This document shows positions 43,850-55,446 of a DNA stretch of 64,000 nt, piece by piece (the first letter of the stretch is position 1; each line of letters starts with the position of its first letter). Below the pieces are notes generated by a model. The model was not told the origin of the DNA. It worked only from the letters and a program-made list of their open reading frames with translations, and did no database searches. The stretch is from Isoetes taiwanensis (lineage: Eukaryota; Streptophyta; Lycopodiopsida; Isoetales; Isoetaceae): contig JAJEKV010000093.1 of NCBI GenBank assembly GCA_021234155.1, positions 370,001 through 434,000 of the forward strand. Direction: 5' to 3'. A program made the position numbers and the translations under genes.

Positions 43850-45000
43850 GGCCTTGAGATTCCCGCATGAAGTCCGGATAGTGCTTGTCAAGGTCTATCT
43901 TCATCACCCAGGTAGCATCCTCCACTGTTCAGGCACTATCTTCAGCTGCTCCTCTATCATTTCTAGGAGGGTTGGGGTATCCAAAACCTCCTCTGGATCA
44001 GGGGTGTGTTGTTTCAGAAGACTCACGTGAAAGACCTTGTGGATCTTCAAGCGGGGTGGCAAATCCAAGCGATATGCCTGCTCTCCAACACGTTCAATAA
44101 TTTTGAACGGCCCAGCCCATCTGGGTGCCAACTTCTTGCAGTTGCCAATCTTAAGCTTGGCTTGTTTTACCTTAATCTTAAGCCAAACTGATTCGCCCAC
44201 CTGAAAAACGCGTGGGGTTCTTTGCTTATCGGCTACACTCTTTTGACGACTGCGTGCAGCTAATAAGTAACCACGAACTTCTTCGACCAGAGCTTGTATC
44301 TCCAAGAGGAGTTGTTGAGAAACCTCCACTTTAGAAACAGGGTTATGCCATGTGTCTGGAGTAAGACATTGATAACCATAATTTATCATAAGGGGAGACA
44401 TTATGGAAGACTCCTGTTTCATGCTGTTGTAGGCAAACTCGACCAGATATATATAGTCAGCCCATTGTGATTGCTTACTCCACACATAACTTTGTAGCAT
44501 ATCCTCTATAATGCGATTGGTACGCCCCGCCCCGACCATCCGCTTGAGGATGATATGCCGCACTCATAGCAAGCTTGGTCCGATGGTGGTAAAAAAATCT
44601 TCCGTAATGCACTTACTTAATTTGGGATCCCCTCGCCGGATATGATAACTCGCGGCATTCGCGGTAATCTCAAGATCTCCTTGGCAAACATAGCGGTATC
44701 GGGTCGTGATCCGTGGGTACCACATGGCAAGAAATGAGCCATTTTCGACAATTTGTCGACCACTACCATTAACGATCATATCCACCGAGAGTAATGCGGG
44801 AAGGCCCACAATGAAATCCATGGTTATCACTTCCCACTTAGCGCTGGGCACATCCAAAGGTTGCAACTCGCCGAATCCTTAATCGCCGCCTTTGGTTTGT
44901 CGACACACCCGACATCGCTTAATGTACTTGGCAATGTCCGCTTTCATAGAAGGCCGTAAATAGCCGGAGCGAATCTTAAAGTAGGTTTTCATAAACCCCG
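43850..45000 (-). pseudogene. Integrase of the gypsy element (broken)
   Basis: Reading leftward, the zinc-binding HHCC end (RCRVCRQTKGGD) is at about 44915-44882. The core start WEVITMDFIVGLP, with its first Asp, is at about 44840-44800. A frame at 44563-43904 carries NRIIEDMLQSYVWSKQSQW, EFAYNS, then the C-terminal GPY/F-type module LAPRWAGPFKIIERVG and KIHKVFHVSLLK. The catalytic Glu region is corrupted (RMVGAGRTNR where a DGQTER-like motif is expected). After a further shift near 43905, EDATWVMKIDLDKHYPDF resembles the last strand and helix of a chromodomain. Integration chemistry is not possible from this copy. Confidence 0.85.
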
Positions 45001-45299
45001 CATGTCCAGCCTATAGGGCTGTTGTGTGTGTCATGGAGAATGAGCTTACGCATCTCGAAGTCTCGTGTACACACAACTTATCCTTGTAATATAACAAGTT
45101 GCCTTCTTTCTTATACTGAATGGAAAGTTTCACGCCTTTATCCAGGCGAAGCTTCCTTAGCCAAACTATCCCAAATATCACGTAATCGGGATCCGTGGGC
45201 CAAGGTCCGTTTGTTTCTATCTGCTTTCCCAAACTCACCGGGTGAGTGTAGAAATTGCATTACAATGGGTTCGGGTTACCAAGGATGGCGCGGACAATG

Positions 45300-46420
45300 C
45301 ATCCAAGAACTACATTGTGTTTCCCGGGCTTATACATAATCTCAAAGTCATACTCCTCCGTAAATTCCATCCATCTTCTCTAACGGAGATTGAGATTTGG
45401 CTGGGTGGATAAGTAACGGAGACTTTGATGATCCGTATCCAACTCCGAATCTTCTACCAAGAAGGTAGTGTTCCATATCCGCAGTGGCACGGACAACGGC
45501 TAACAATTCCCTCGATCATGGGTAGGGTATCGCTGTTCCGCCTCGCTTCATTTTCTTTGAATCATAGGCAATAACCCTCCCCTCCCCGCATTAGGACTCC
45601 ACCGTGGCAATCTTTATCGCATCCGCAAGTTACTAATTTATCCTTCTCGTGATCGGGCAATGTGAGAACTGGTGTCGACGCTAAGGCATCTTTAAAGCCG
45701 GAAACTTCCCTGAACCTTTGCCTTCCAATGCTCCATCCAATTCTTCACCTTCTCATGCTTTGTAAGATTTGTAAGAGGTGCTGCAATCTTTGCAAAATCC
45801 TTTACAAATTTCCGATAATATCCTGCTAACCCCAAGAAACTTCGGACCTCGGAAACATTACTTAAACACGCCATTCCTTTATCGCTTCTATCTTTGCCGG
45901 ACCAGAGCAATTCCTCGGGTAAATGACATGGCCCAAATAATCCACCTTGGGAGTGGCAAACTTGCATTTAGAGAACTTGGCAAAGAGCTGATGACGTCTT
46001 AGCTTTTGTAGGGCCAATCTAAGATGTTGCTCATGCTCTTCCAGAGTCTTACTGTAGATGAGAATGTCGTCGAAGAAAATAACAACAAATCATCCAAGTA
46101 TTGTCGGAAGACATCATTCATCAATCGCATGAAAGTTGCTGGGGCATTAGTTAATCCAAAATGCATAACGGTAAACTCATAATGCCCGTATCTAGTGCAA
46201 AAAGCAGATTTATGGATGTCCTCCTCTTTAATCCTTATCCGATGGTATCCGAGCGTAGATCAATCTTTTTTTTGAGAAATATTTGGCCCCTTGCAATCGG
46301 GTCCATTAGATCATCTCCGCTCTAGGCAAAGCATAGCGATTCTTGATGGTATGCTTGTTGAGTTGCCGATAATCAATACACATCCTCAAGGAGCCATCCT
46401 TTTTCTTAACAAAAGAATAG
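45300..46420 (-). pseudogene. Reverse transcriptase and RNase H of the gypsy element (broken)
   Basis: The catalytic [10 protein letters not shown] is readable on the minus strand at about 46080-46050, followed by [20 protein letters not shown]. The connection motif VRSFLGLAGYYRKFVKDF lies in the frame 45967-45692. Upstream and downstream the frame shifts repeatedly. RNase H should lie at about 45690-45300 and is only faintly recognisable. Confidence 0.85.
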
Positions 46421-46737
46421 GAGCCTAAAAAGGCTAAACACTAGGTCGAATGAAACCTAGGTTTAGTAACTCCCCGGTTGCTTCTTCACCGCCAACTCGG
46501 GGACTCATACTGGCACGGGCCTTGTTGGTAGGCTTAGCACCGGCTCTAAAGCTATCTCACATTCTACCCCCTAAAAGGAGGAAGCTTCGATCTCATCTCG
46601 AAAAAGATCACCAAATTTCTGAGAAGATTAGCAATCCCCTCCCGCAAGGTATCGACATTTTGATTGTGTTTAGCATCCGACTCAATGGAGGCAAGTCTAA
46701 TGACGCAGAGGAGCTTTTCCTCATGTGATAGCTTTAT

Positions 46738-48477
46738 CTAACCGCCCGATGGACATAGACCGCATAATAGGGTTGAATGGTTCACCTTTATAGTCACGCT
46801 GGCTCCATTAGCCGCTATTGAAGGTAACTTCGCTTCGCGCAGCCTATGTTGGCTTTTGCAGATGCCAAGAATTCCATACCAACAATGAGATCGTGATTTG
46901 CCAATATCCATTAACCTCGCACCCAAAGCAACCGGTGCACCGCAAATGCATCTTGAGATTGATGCGACGGCCATGAGTATGTCCGATCTACCACCGGCTA
47001 AAGTGACAGCCTCTGGCCGGGACCTCAAGGTTTCAAGCCGCAAGACCCGGGCCATTCTAGGAGAAGCAAAATTATGTGTACTTCCCCGTATCCATAAGAA
47101 TTACAAAAGGCTTACCGCCTACTTGACCTATGGTGGAAATAACAAACAGTTGACTTTCAAAGATTGCCGTTTCTATAGCTGCAAGGATATGAGACGCACC
47201 ATGAATGTACTCGGGAGCCTCCTCCGCAACAGGTAGTGCTGACTTAAGATCGTCCCAATCGAGGTCGGCCATGGCCAGTTGGGCAGTCTGCGTAACATAA
47301 GGACAATTCTGCATGAAGTGCCCGGGTCGCATACACCTGTAGCATGCCTTATCTCGGCGGAGCTGTTCTCGAGCCTCTTTGGGAATAGACTGTAAGAGGT
47401 TCCGAACTTCCTTACCGACATTGTTCGGTTTATCGGGCGTGCTGAAGGTGACTTTCTTTTCGTGGTGGCCGTAAGAGTTCTGCTGAGAGGGCCCCGGACT
47501 TGGGGAGCGGGGTTTGTAAGGTGTGGAGGGCCGTGGCTGCGAGTAAGGAGCAGGACGCGGATACTGGTTCCTTGGTGTGTCCTCTTCGAGGCTCAATGCC
47601 TTAGCCTCAGCCTCTGCAACTGATTTCGGGCCTATGGCCTTAATCATTCGTTTAATTGATGGGGCCAACCCTTCAATGTAGCCCTCCACCACTCTCTTTT
47701 CATTCATACCTGGTACATACAAATACCAAGTTTATAAATTCACAAAGTAGGCCTGAACCGACATACCCTTCTCGCTTCTAACCTCAGAAGGTCTCAATTT
47801 GTTGGCATTTGTGCACGAGGCACATAATGCTTAACTTTAAAAGCTTTGGCAAACTTTTTGAACTTGCACCGCTTCGTCCGTGATGCTTGGCTCGCATAGC
47901 CCTTCCACCAAATATGCGCAGCCTCCGTAAGGTTTGTGGTGGCAACCTTTCTCGTGGTCCTTTTCTCATCATGCCATAGGATTTGCCAAACTCCTCCATT
48001 TCGGGTCCAACCAGGTGACTCGTGATTCAGTCCGCTCTAGATTTCCCATCAAACGGGCTAGTTTCCTATTCTTCCATATACTAGTTATGGCTGTATCAAC
48101 CGTCTTGCGGTAGTCCTTATCCCGGCACTTTGCACGGTCACCAGCTGATACCAACGACTCAGAGGACACAGAGGTGGCTGATTGTGAGGATGTGGCGCTA
48201 TCCCTGGAGGAACTCCGACGACGTTTAGAACGGAGCCTCCTCTGGTAGGCAATGTGGCTGGTTTCGTGGAGATGGTCGTGGTAGGTGGACTTGGCGGTAG
48301 CGGAGGTAACTCCGGTCCGTCTTCTTGTATATGCTGTGATGGATTGGCGTGCAACACATAAGCTTGTAACTCGACTAATTGTCTCTTCATTAACATAAGT
48401 TCTTGTTCAGGTGTTAGTCTACTGGCATTTGAGGGCGTCTGCCAGGCGGCGTTGCGTGCACCGTCTATATCGAGCAT
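46738..48477 (-). pseudogene. Gag and start of protease of the gypsy element (broken)
   Basis: Frame 48477-48085 is a Pro/Thr-rich gag N-terminus (RLTPEQELMLMKRQLVELQ). 47722-47072 carries the capsid end (VEGYIEGLAPSIKRMIKAIG) and a CCHC zinc knuckle CYRCMRPGHFMQNC. It then runs straight into a protease-like PFVILMDTG, whose DTG is the expected catalytic triplet. 47055-46738 continues the protease region in another frame. At least four shifts break gag-PR. Confidence 0.85.
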
Positions 48478-48499
48478 AAAAAGGTATAAGCAGAATTAT

Positions 48500-51000
48500 A
48501 GTAAGATAAAGTCCACAAAAATATCATTTCGAATAGGGTGGAGAGAGAATACAAGAAAAAGTACAATGGCAAAGATCCTTATTACAAGTGGAAACGGTCA
48601 TTTCATTAAGGTTCAGTACATTGGTAGTGACAAAAGTTGATACAAGGATATAATACAAGGACAGGTATTATACATTGGAGATTTGAAGTTCAACTGACAT
48701 ATAACATAAAAAGAACAAAACTGAGGGGACCGGGCCTAGGGGTTCGCAAATGGGTACAAGATAGAGTAGCGAACACTTTCACGCATGACTCTAACGAAGC
48801 TTGTAACGCGCCCGTGCTTGACGATAACATTGGTAATCTAGCTGCTGGGCTAATAATAAGGAGATTAAAGAGCCTCCTTAATGCATAGAAGATCTGCCAC
48901 AAGTGATCGCTGGCATCCTCGAAAGCTTCGCGGCCTTGACATGTCCCAATAGTCCTGTGTGCGCGAAGAGTTTGCTTCAGTCCTCAAAGGCCCGTTCTCT
49001 GAGAATGTTAACTACCTCCATCCCCTTGGCTGGATCATAGGGCTCCCCTGGTGGTGCGGGTTCCCCTACCTCGTAACCTTCGTCCCATTCTGGATACTCC
49101 CCATACCTTTGGCCATAATCCTGGTCGGGCGGCCCTGGATCATCCCTCCTTATCTGATTGGTAATTCTCTCTTCATATTCTTCGAGTGTCTCGTCTGCAA
49201 GACGATTGGAATGAATATAGAACATTGAACAATTTTGTTATACTCTAAACTCCAATAGATAGAAGAACGCATCATGGACGAGAACAATTTTAATTGTATT
49301 CATTGTTACCACAGTCACAATTGGTAAGAAGATGGTACATCATAACTATAAAATGGCTAAAGAAAAATGCCAAACCAAAATTTCACAACTATACGCAATA
49401 CAAAATGCGAATACAATTATCTAAGAACCAGGTCCCCCTCTTCATCCCAGAGGTCGAGGAGGTGGTGGCGGCGGGTCGGTGTCGAAAGCAGTGAGTCACC
49501 CCCTGGTCTACCGTGGCAGCCGCAATGGAGGCAACTCGGCGGATAGGCAACAGCCAATGGGGCCGTGAAGGAGTTTCATACTCATCCAGGGTGCAATATC
49601 CTACCCCAAGGCCGCTGTAAGGCAAGATCCCGCCGCATTTGAAAGTACATAAGTAAACGCACGATAGGGAAGCTTCTTGTGCCCGCCAATGTGGGAGAGA
49701 GCACTAAGGGTCCACCATGAAGCTTCGCGCCCGCCCTAAGTCTCGCTATAAAAAGAACTTGCCCCCCGCCGAAAAGCCGATAAGAAGAAGCGAGTAAGGT
49801 GGTTTCCCAATACCTTTCCCCTTGGGGTCCCCGACGCGGGCCACCTCCTTGTCCAAGTCCATAGGGACTTCTTCTTCCTTGGCGCTCTTGCCGCTTCTTC
49901 CTTCAAATGAGCAGGATTATGGTATAGATCCTCTCCTCCTCATCCAACCGGAGGGAACCTCGATTATATTAATATTTGGGACATGAGGTCCCATAGCCGT
50001 AAAGGCATCCGTGGAGGCCGAGAGGGCGGATCCCCGTGATCACCGCCTCCCGGCCGTAGCAAAGTCTCACCTGGCTCTAAGGTCTCCCGGGTGGAATTGG
50101 AGTAGCTGCTGCACCTCCCGAGGAAGGTCAATAGGAGCTTAAGTCGATGAAGTCATCCATATAGTACTCCGCTAACTCATAGAGTACATGGTCCTTACGC
50201 CGGCGCTTAAACCCGGCCACCATGTGATAGGTCCGTGATGATATCATCCAAGAGAAGATATTCTTGCCCTTGGTGATACACAACCGAAGGGCATCTAGTC
50301 TTGACAAGCTGCAGCCTTTGTTCCGGCGTGGTGGCATCTCCTCCGCTAATCGCCCAATGGGCTTAAGTCACCCATGCCTATATGCTCATCTTCTTCTTCC
50401 TCGAAGATTCGTGAAGTTTGCCTTTTCTCGCCGGGGCTAATATCTCATCCTCAACGCATCGATCCATGAGGATGGCTAGGGCAAAGGCAACTTCAAGATA
50501 TTGTCGCCTCGATGCCGCAAGACAACGGGCGTGTGCTTGCCCCATCTAAGCTTTCCTTTCAACACATCATACGCTGTGGGTGTCACCCCTAGCATATCCC
50601 GGATCACATCCCGCTTCTAGATACAACCGGGAGGATCCCCAAGAGGAATACACAAAGGAAGCATCTCCTCGGTATAAAACTCTAAGAATCCTGCATAACT
50701 GGGTGCCACTGCATATTAGGGATGAGGTCAAGGCGCCGACATAGCAAGGGGCCGTGAACAGTCGAAGGGCACTTATGATCCCAATGCTCTCCATCCCGAT
50801 ACCATGCAAGTAGGTCGGTGGCGCCATGGGCCGGAAGGAGGAGGAAGGAAGAAAACGATATAAGAAATGAAATGAAACTTTGAAGAGCCTTTTAACCCTT
50901 TTATTTATGCCGACGCCACAAGATTTTCGTACTTATTACAAAATAAAAGGTAAGTTTTATTAAATATCAAAAAAATATTTACAATGCAAATACCGCAAAA
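48500..51000 (-). mobile_element. Unassigned internal region between the H3-like frame and gag
   Basis: Short minus-strand frames at 49225-48977 (acidic, LEEYEERITNQIRRDDPG), 50337-50128 (MPPRRNKGCSLSRL) and 50827-50567 (MAPPTYLHGIGMESIGI) are open but broken from each other. They look like one or two further element proteins with frameshifts. I recognise no domain. Confidence 0.4.
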
Positions 51001-51004
51001 TTTG

Positions 51005-51690
51005 CTAAGGATGCTCTCCCCGAATCGCGGGCGAGGGCTAAATCCTTTGGCATTATGGTGACCCTTTTGCGGGACAAGAAAGATTGGCATCACCAAAGAG
51101 TGCCACCGATAGGCCTCTCGCACCTCTTGGAGAGCTTAGGATGGCAAAAGTCCGAAGCGGAGGTCGGTTTTAAACTCTTGGGCGATCTCCCCGAACCAAC
51201 CTTTGAAAGGGAAGCTTCCGTGATCAAAATTTGGGTGGATCTCTCAAACTTACGGATTTCCCCGTGAAGGCTTACAAAGGACGGCCTGCATCAGCTTGAG
51301 GTTTCCTTTGTGGTGGTGGTTGGGAGGCGCCCCCTCCTCGCCGGTAATTGCCTTGGCCCCAACAACTGGTCGGGACGCATCCACCCGCCCCTCGCCCCGG
51401 ACCGAGCTCACATTCTTCCCAAAAGCCCCGACAGTCCTCAACTTTTCCTTGTACTGGCTGCCGGACTTTCGGGCTACGGATTTCCTCCGGTGCTTAACGG
51501 TCGTGTGCTCCGTTTGGTTTGGGCCCTGCCCACTCCCTGATCCCCCATCACCCTGCTGATCCGGTTGCTCTTGCCGGGCCTTCTCCTCCTTTTCCCTTTG
51601 GATCCTCTCCTGCTCTTCCCGGAACTCCTGAGCTCTCCTAAGGTCTTACTCAACCTCCCTGTACCGACGCTCTACAATGCGGCGAAGGAG
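51005..51690 (-). pseudogene. Histone H3-like protein encoded inside the gypsy element (C-terminal part)
   Basis: Minus strand. About 51690-51560 reads as a charged coiled coil (RRAQEFREEQERIQREKEEK) with one TAA. About 51540-51290 is a basic Gly/Pro-rich linker (TVKHRRKS, QPPPQRKPQADAGRP). 51275-51005 is an H3 fold spread over three frames: GEIRKFERSTQILI (alphaN), RKLPFQRLVR (alpha1), EIAQEFKTDLRF (alpha1/L1), ALQEVREAY (alpha2), DANLSC, and RVTIMPKDLALAR (L2/alpha3). The order and spacing match canonical H3 closely, more closely than the 24.4-kb copy. At least five one- or two-base shifts disrupt it. The architecture of coiled-coil linker plus H3 fold equals that of the 24.4-kb gene. It lies in the sense orientation of the element, before gag. 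Confidence 0.82.
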
Positions 51691-52870
51691 TTCAGCGTGT
51701 ATATACCTGGAATGCAATTATCGAGGCGCATGCAAAGTTGGCCAAGCCGAAATGGCCTTTGAAATGTACTACGAAATGTTCCTTTCAGCTATAAAGACAG
51801 ACAAGTATGTGTTTGTTACTGTCTTAAAAGCATGGATCTCTTTATCAAGCCTTAATAGAGGAAGGCAATTGCATGAACATGTCATTTGTTGTGATCTGCA
51901 ATTTGATGTATTTGTTGGGAATACTCTTGTTGATATGTATGCCAAATGTGGAGGTTTGGAAGATGCAAGAAGAATATTTGATGATTTACCAAGACACCAT
52001 ATAGTTTCTTGGACTGTAATGATTGCAGGATATGCAAAATCTGGAAACTTGGAAAAAGCACGCAGACTACTTGAGAGGTCTCCAAATCGAAATGTGGTGT
52101 CCTGGGGTGCAGTGATTGACGGATATGTTCAGCATGATGAAAACATTGCTGCATTGGAATGCTTTGCTGACATGCAATGTGAAAATATAAAGCCCGACAA
52201 CCTTATCTACACAAGCATCTTAAAAGCACGTGGCAACATTGGCGTTATAGGACAAGGCCGCTGCATACATGAGCAAATACTTGAAAGTGGGATCCAGTTG
52301 GATGTTTTTGTGAAAACTACACTTGTAGATATGTATGCTAATTGTGGGGGCTTAGAGACTGCAAGGAAAATATCTGATTACTGCCAAATCGAAATGTGGT
52401 GGCATGGAATGCAATGATTGCTGCATATTCTCAAAGTGGAGATGCTAAATTGGTTGTGCAGTGTCTCAAGGAGATGCAATCTAATGGTATCAGTCCAGAT
52501 GATGTGACATTTATTGGCATCCTTAATGCATGTAGTAATGCGGGCCTTTAGACGAAGGACGCCAATTTTATAAAGCAATGGAAAACTACTCCATAACACC
52601 ATGCACACTTCACTATAATTGTATGATTGATCTTCTTAGCCATTCTGGACGGTTTAATGAAGCAGAGAATTTAATTCAAGCTACTGTTCAACCCAATATT
52701 TCTGCTTGGAGATCATTGCTTAGTGCTTGCAGAACGCACGGTAATATGGACTTGGGAAGACAGTGTTAAGGAGATTGTTTGTTTAGATTCTGATTGTGCT
52801 GCAGAGTATGTGCTCATTTCTAACATGTATGCTACCAGTAGTGTTAGTCTAAAAGCATTACGTGCTTGAT
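51677..52870 (+). pseudogene. PPR gene fragment inside the gypsy element (antisense to it)
   Basis: The frame 51677-52417 carries three PPR units: TLVDMYAKCGGLEDARRIF, HIVSWTVMIAGYAKSGN, NVVSWGAVIDGYVQHDE and TLVDMYANCGGLETARK. A shift near 52385 moves the next unit (NVVAWNAMIAAYSQSGD) to another frame, and a stop follows at 52550. The post-repeat part is in 52578-52769 (CMIDLLSHSGRFNEAEN, AWRSLLSACRTHGN). It lacks a start and targeting region. The fragment begins abruptly at about 51690, where the H3-like frame is cut, so a PPR-bearing piece was inserted into that frame. Confidence 0.85.
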
Positions 52871-54495
52871 CTTGTCATCCGCTGAAACAAATTACAGTTA
52901 ATTCCGGGACACAATTGTCCTAGGTGCAACAATAGCCACAAATATCATCATATGAAATTTGGATTCTGCTTCTACTTGCGTAAGGGTATGTTCATCTAAA
53001 TAGAAATAACCTAATGAAGAAAGAGCATACCCCATTACTATAAGAGGAAAGCTGGACTTGAGAGGGATATCAAGGTCTTCTGTTTGGCATTATGCCACTT
53101 AGAACAAGCAATACGTCTAGGGAAAGAACTGCGAAAAAATATAGCCCTGAAGTCTTTGCCAATATATTGCATTTCCACAAGAGATTATGTATCAGTACAT
53201 CATGAAGGAACTATACATTTTGGCACATTTGACATGTATAATATTAAGCGACTTAGATTAAAAAAGAAAGAATGTAGTCTGTGGTGATCTCATGTTGTGA
53301 ACAAGGAAAAAATGTGTTGCATAATATGTACAACTTGGCAATTTAGTGCAAGACTTTGCGTTTGAAAATTTTACATTGTTTGGAGTGCATGCCACTTTTC
53401 CTTTATAAGATATGTTTTTGCATGTACTGAGTTATGACACTTTAAGGAAGAATGCTCGGAAGTTAAGTTGCCAAGCTGAAGGTAAGGTTTTGTGGATTTG
53501 TTGTTTACGGTGCTCTCCTAAGTAGAGGCTTGGCTTCAAAAACCTTTGGAACAAGCAGAGCAACTACACATTTGTTGAGCATTTTGTGGGCATGAACATT
53601 AGATGTTTTGTATGAGCTAATGTAAAATGGTCTATCAGAGCATATCAATCACATTTTTTGTAAGGCTCTTATGTTTTTGTTGCAATAAAATGCTTCAAAA
53701 GAAGAAAAACAGCACCATCTGTACAAGTTATATGGTGCTTATATAGTATTCTAATGGGATTTTACACAACACATTTTCCGATATGGGAAGAATTAGTATT
53801 GCACATATAATGTGCCTTTAACTTCCATCTTGGCTTCATCATTGAATAAATAATATACAAATCCAAGTTTAGATTTTCAAAGCAGGCATTTGGTGTTACA
53901 TGCCCAAACATAATAAATCAAACTCATGTAGTACAACCTAAATGAATCTCAAGTAACATATCAAAACTGACAGACTTCTTTGATGGCTTATCAAAACACG
54001 TCGTAAAAATCAAGAACCATCTTCGTCATTGAACAAACATACCCAAAGCCAAGTTCAAGATTTCAAAGCATGCATTTGGTGTGATATAATATCAGAGACA
54101 AAAATTGGCGTAGTAATGGTAAAGAAAAACAAATCACATGCCTATATGCCCAAAGAAATCAAACTCATACAGTAAAACTTATACGAATCTCAAATAATAT
54201 AATCTCAAAATTGGCAAACTTCTTTGACAACTATACCAAAACATGCCCTAAAAAACAAAAACAATGGAGGTACCCACATCAAGTAGCAGCAATTCCATTT
54301 CAATTATAACATTTGATCAAACAACAATATAAGTCCATGTGTACCAATAATATGCTTGGCGAATTGATGTCTTTTTAAGCAATAATAGTGAAGGGACGTG
54401 GTCTCTTATCTTTATTTTCTTTATAAAATCCATTTCCTTTTTAACAATGGATCCAAGATATGCCCAACGATGTTCTCAACAATTTATTAATTTTT
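51690..54495 (+). mobile_element. PPR-bearing insertion splitting the H3-like frame
   Basis: About 2.8 kb of AT-rich, intron/UTR-like sequence sits between two GC-rich minus-strand coding pieces of the element (51690-51005 and 54649-54495). It holds the PPR fragment and 1.6 kb of non-coding tail with a duplicated block. I see no target duplication or terminal repeat at its edges, so the mechanism (template switching, nested insertion, repair) is open. Confidence 0.6.
53822..54250. repeat. About 200-bp tandem duplication in the PPR insert tail
   Basis: Words recur in order in two copies: CCAAGTTTAGATTTTCAAAG / CCAAGTTCAAGATTTCAAAG, GCATTTGGTGT, ATGCCCAAA, ATCAAACTCAT, GAATCTCAA, CTTCTTTGA and AAAACA. 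Confidence 0.8.
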
Positions 54496-54649
54496 GAACT
54501 TCTGCTCGACGAAAAGCCCAGCAATGCTGGGCAATTTTTCTAGTATCAATGAAGGCAGGGTCGGTAGCCATATGCCGGGCGATCAAAGCATAAACCTCTG
54601 CTATAGTGAGGGTAGTGGGGTCCACGGTGTTCTTGGTGTTGGTGGCCAT
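54495..54649 (-). pseudogene. Probable N-terminus of the element's first protein
   Basis: An ATG at 54649 (minus) opens MATNTKNTVDPTTLTIAEVY, then ALIARHMATDPAFIDTRKIA, to RRAE, where the PPR-bearing insert begins. The plus-strand frame over the same bases (54494-54865) is a shadow. I infer that this joined the coiled coil at 51690 before the insertion. If so, the protein began MA-x-x-TK, not with the exact H3 tail. Confidence 0.5.
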
Positions 54650-54944
54650 ACTATGGCGCTGGGATTGACAGACGGCGGGAGGGAGGCGTTGGTGGTTAAG
54701 GCGACGATAAGGAAGGTGCTAGGATCAGAGAAGGCGGTAGTGAAGGCGCTAAGGGTAGCGGAGAACCAAGGTGGAGAAACAGGGTCAGGTCCGGCGGCTA
54801 TGGCGGGCGTCGGATCTAGCGGGCGAAGGCGCTTTAAGGCAAGGAGGAAGCAAAAGAAAAGTTAACGGGCCCTAACTTTTAAAATTTTTAAAAGTGTTTT
54901 TTTTTTTTTTTTAAACATTATACGGCAGAAAATACGCGCGAAAA

Positions 54945-55156
54945 TACGGTCGGGCGCCGACGGCATTCTACGCGCTCCTACCACAGCTGAGGGTCGACGA
55001 AAAGCAAGCGGCGCCCGGGTTGACTTTCAGACCCGAAATTGACGCGAGGGTACGGTCGGGTGCCGACAGCATTTTATGCTCTCCCACCGCGACTGCACGG
55101 CGACAAAAATCAAGCGGCGCCCGAGCTGACTTTCGGGCCTTTCCGTGACCATTTTT
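54945..55156. repeat. 106-bp tandem pair in the GC-rich leader
   Basis: TACGGTCGGGCGCCGAC at 54945 and TACGGTCGGGTGCCGAC at 55051 start two copies of a unit. Each copy includes CTCYYACC, CGACRAAAA, CAAGCGGCGCCCG and TTGACTTTC/CTGACTTTC. The unit is GC-rich and lies between primer site and first ATG, where packaging or regulatory signals are expected. Confidence 0.8.
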
Positions 55157-55432
55157 CTGCCAGCGACGACTGTCCTAGGGTATTTGGGGACGCCCGATCC
55201 AATGGAACCACTTTCTTCTTCATCTAAACTACCTACAAAAATTTATAGCCCCTCCAAACTTGGGGCCTCCAGTTGCCCTAAACTTATTAAGTCTTACACC
55301 CTACTACATCAACCTAGCACAGAACCAAACATCAAAGAGCTAAACAATCACACTAGCTTAACTTTCCACCTAACGACCGAACTAACGAGTTAGGGTTGGG
55401 TCAGTGCTATGATTTCGAGCAATCGAAATCAC

Positions 55433-55445
55433 GGCTCTGATACCA
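55433..55445 (-). promoter_or_regulatory. Primer-binding site (initiator Met tRNA type)
   Basis: On the minus strand TGGTATCAGAGCC sits one base inside the 5' LTR end. It matches the 3' end complement of plant initiator methionine tRNA, the usual primer for plant LTR elements. Confidence 0.93.
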
Positions 55446-55446
55446 C

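Noticed and set aside
54494-54865. Gly/Val-rich plus-strand frame of 123 residues
   Set aside because: It is antisense to the better-supported minus-strand start at 54649 and lacks recognisable domains.
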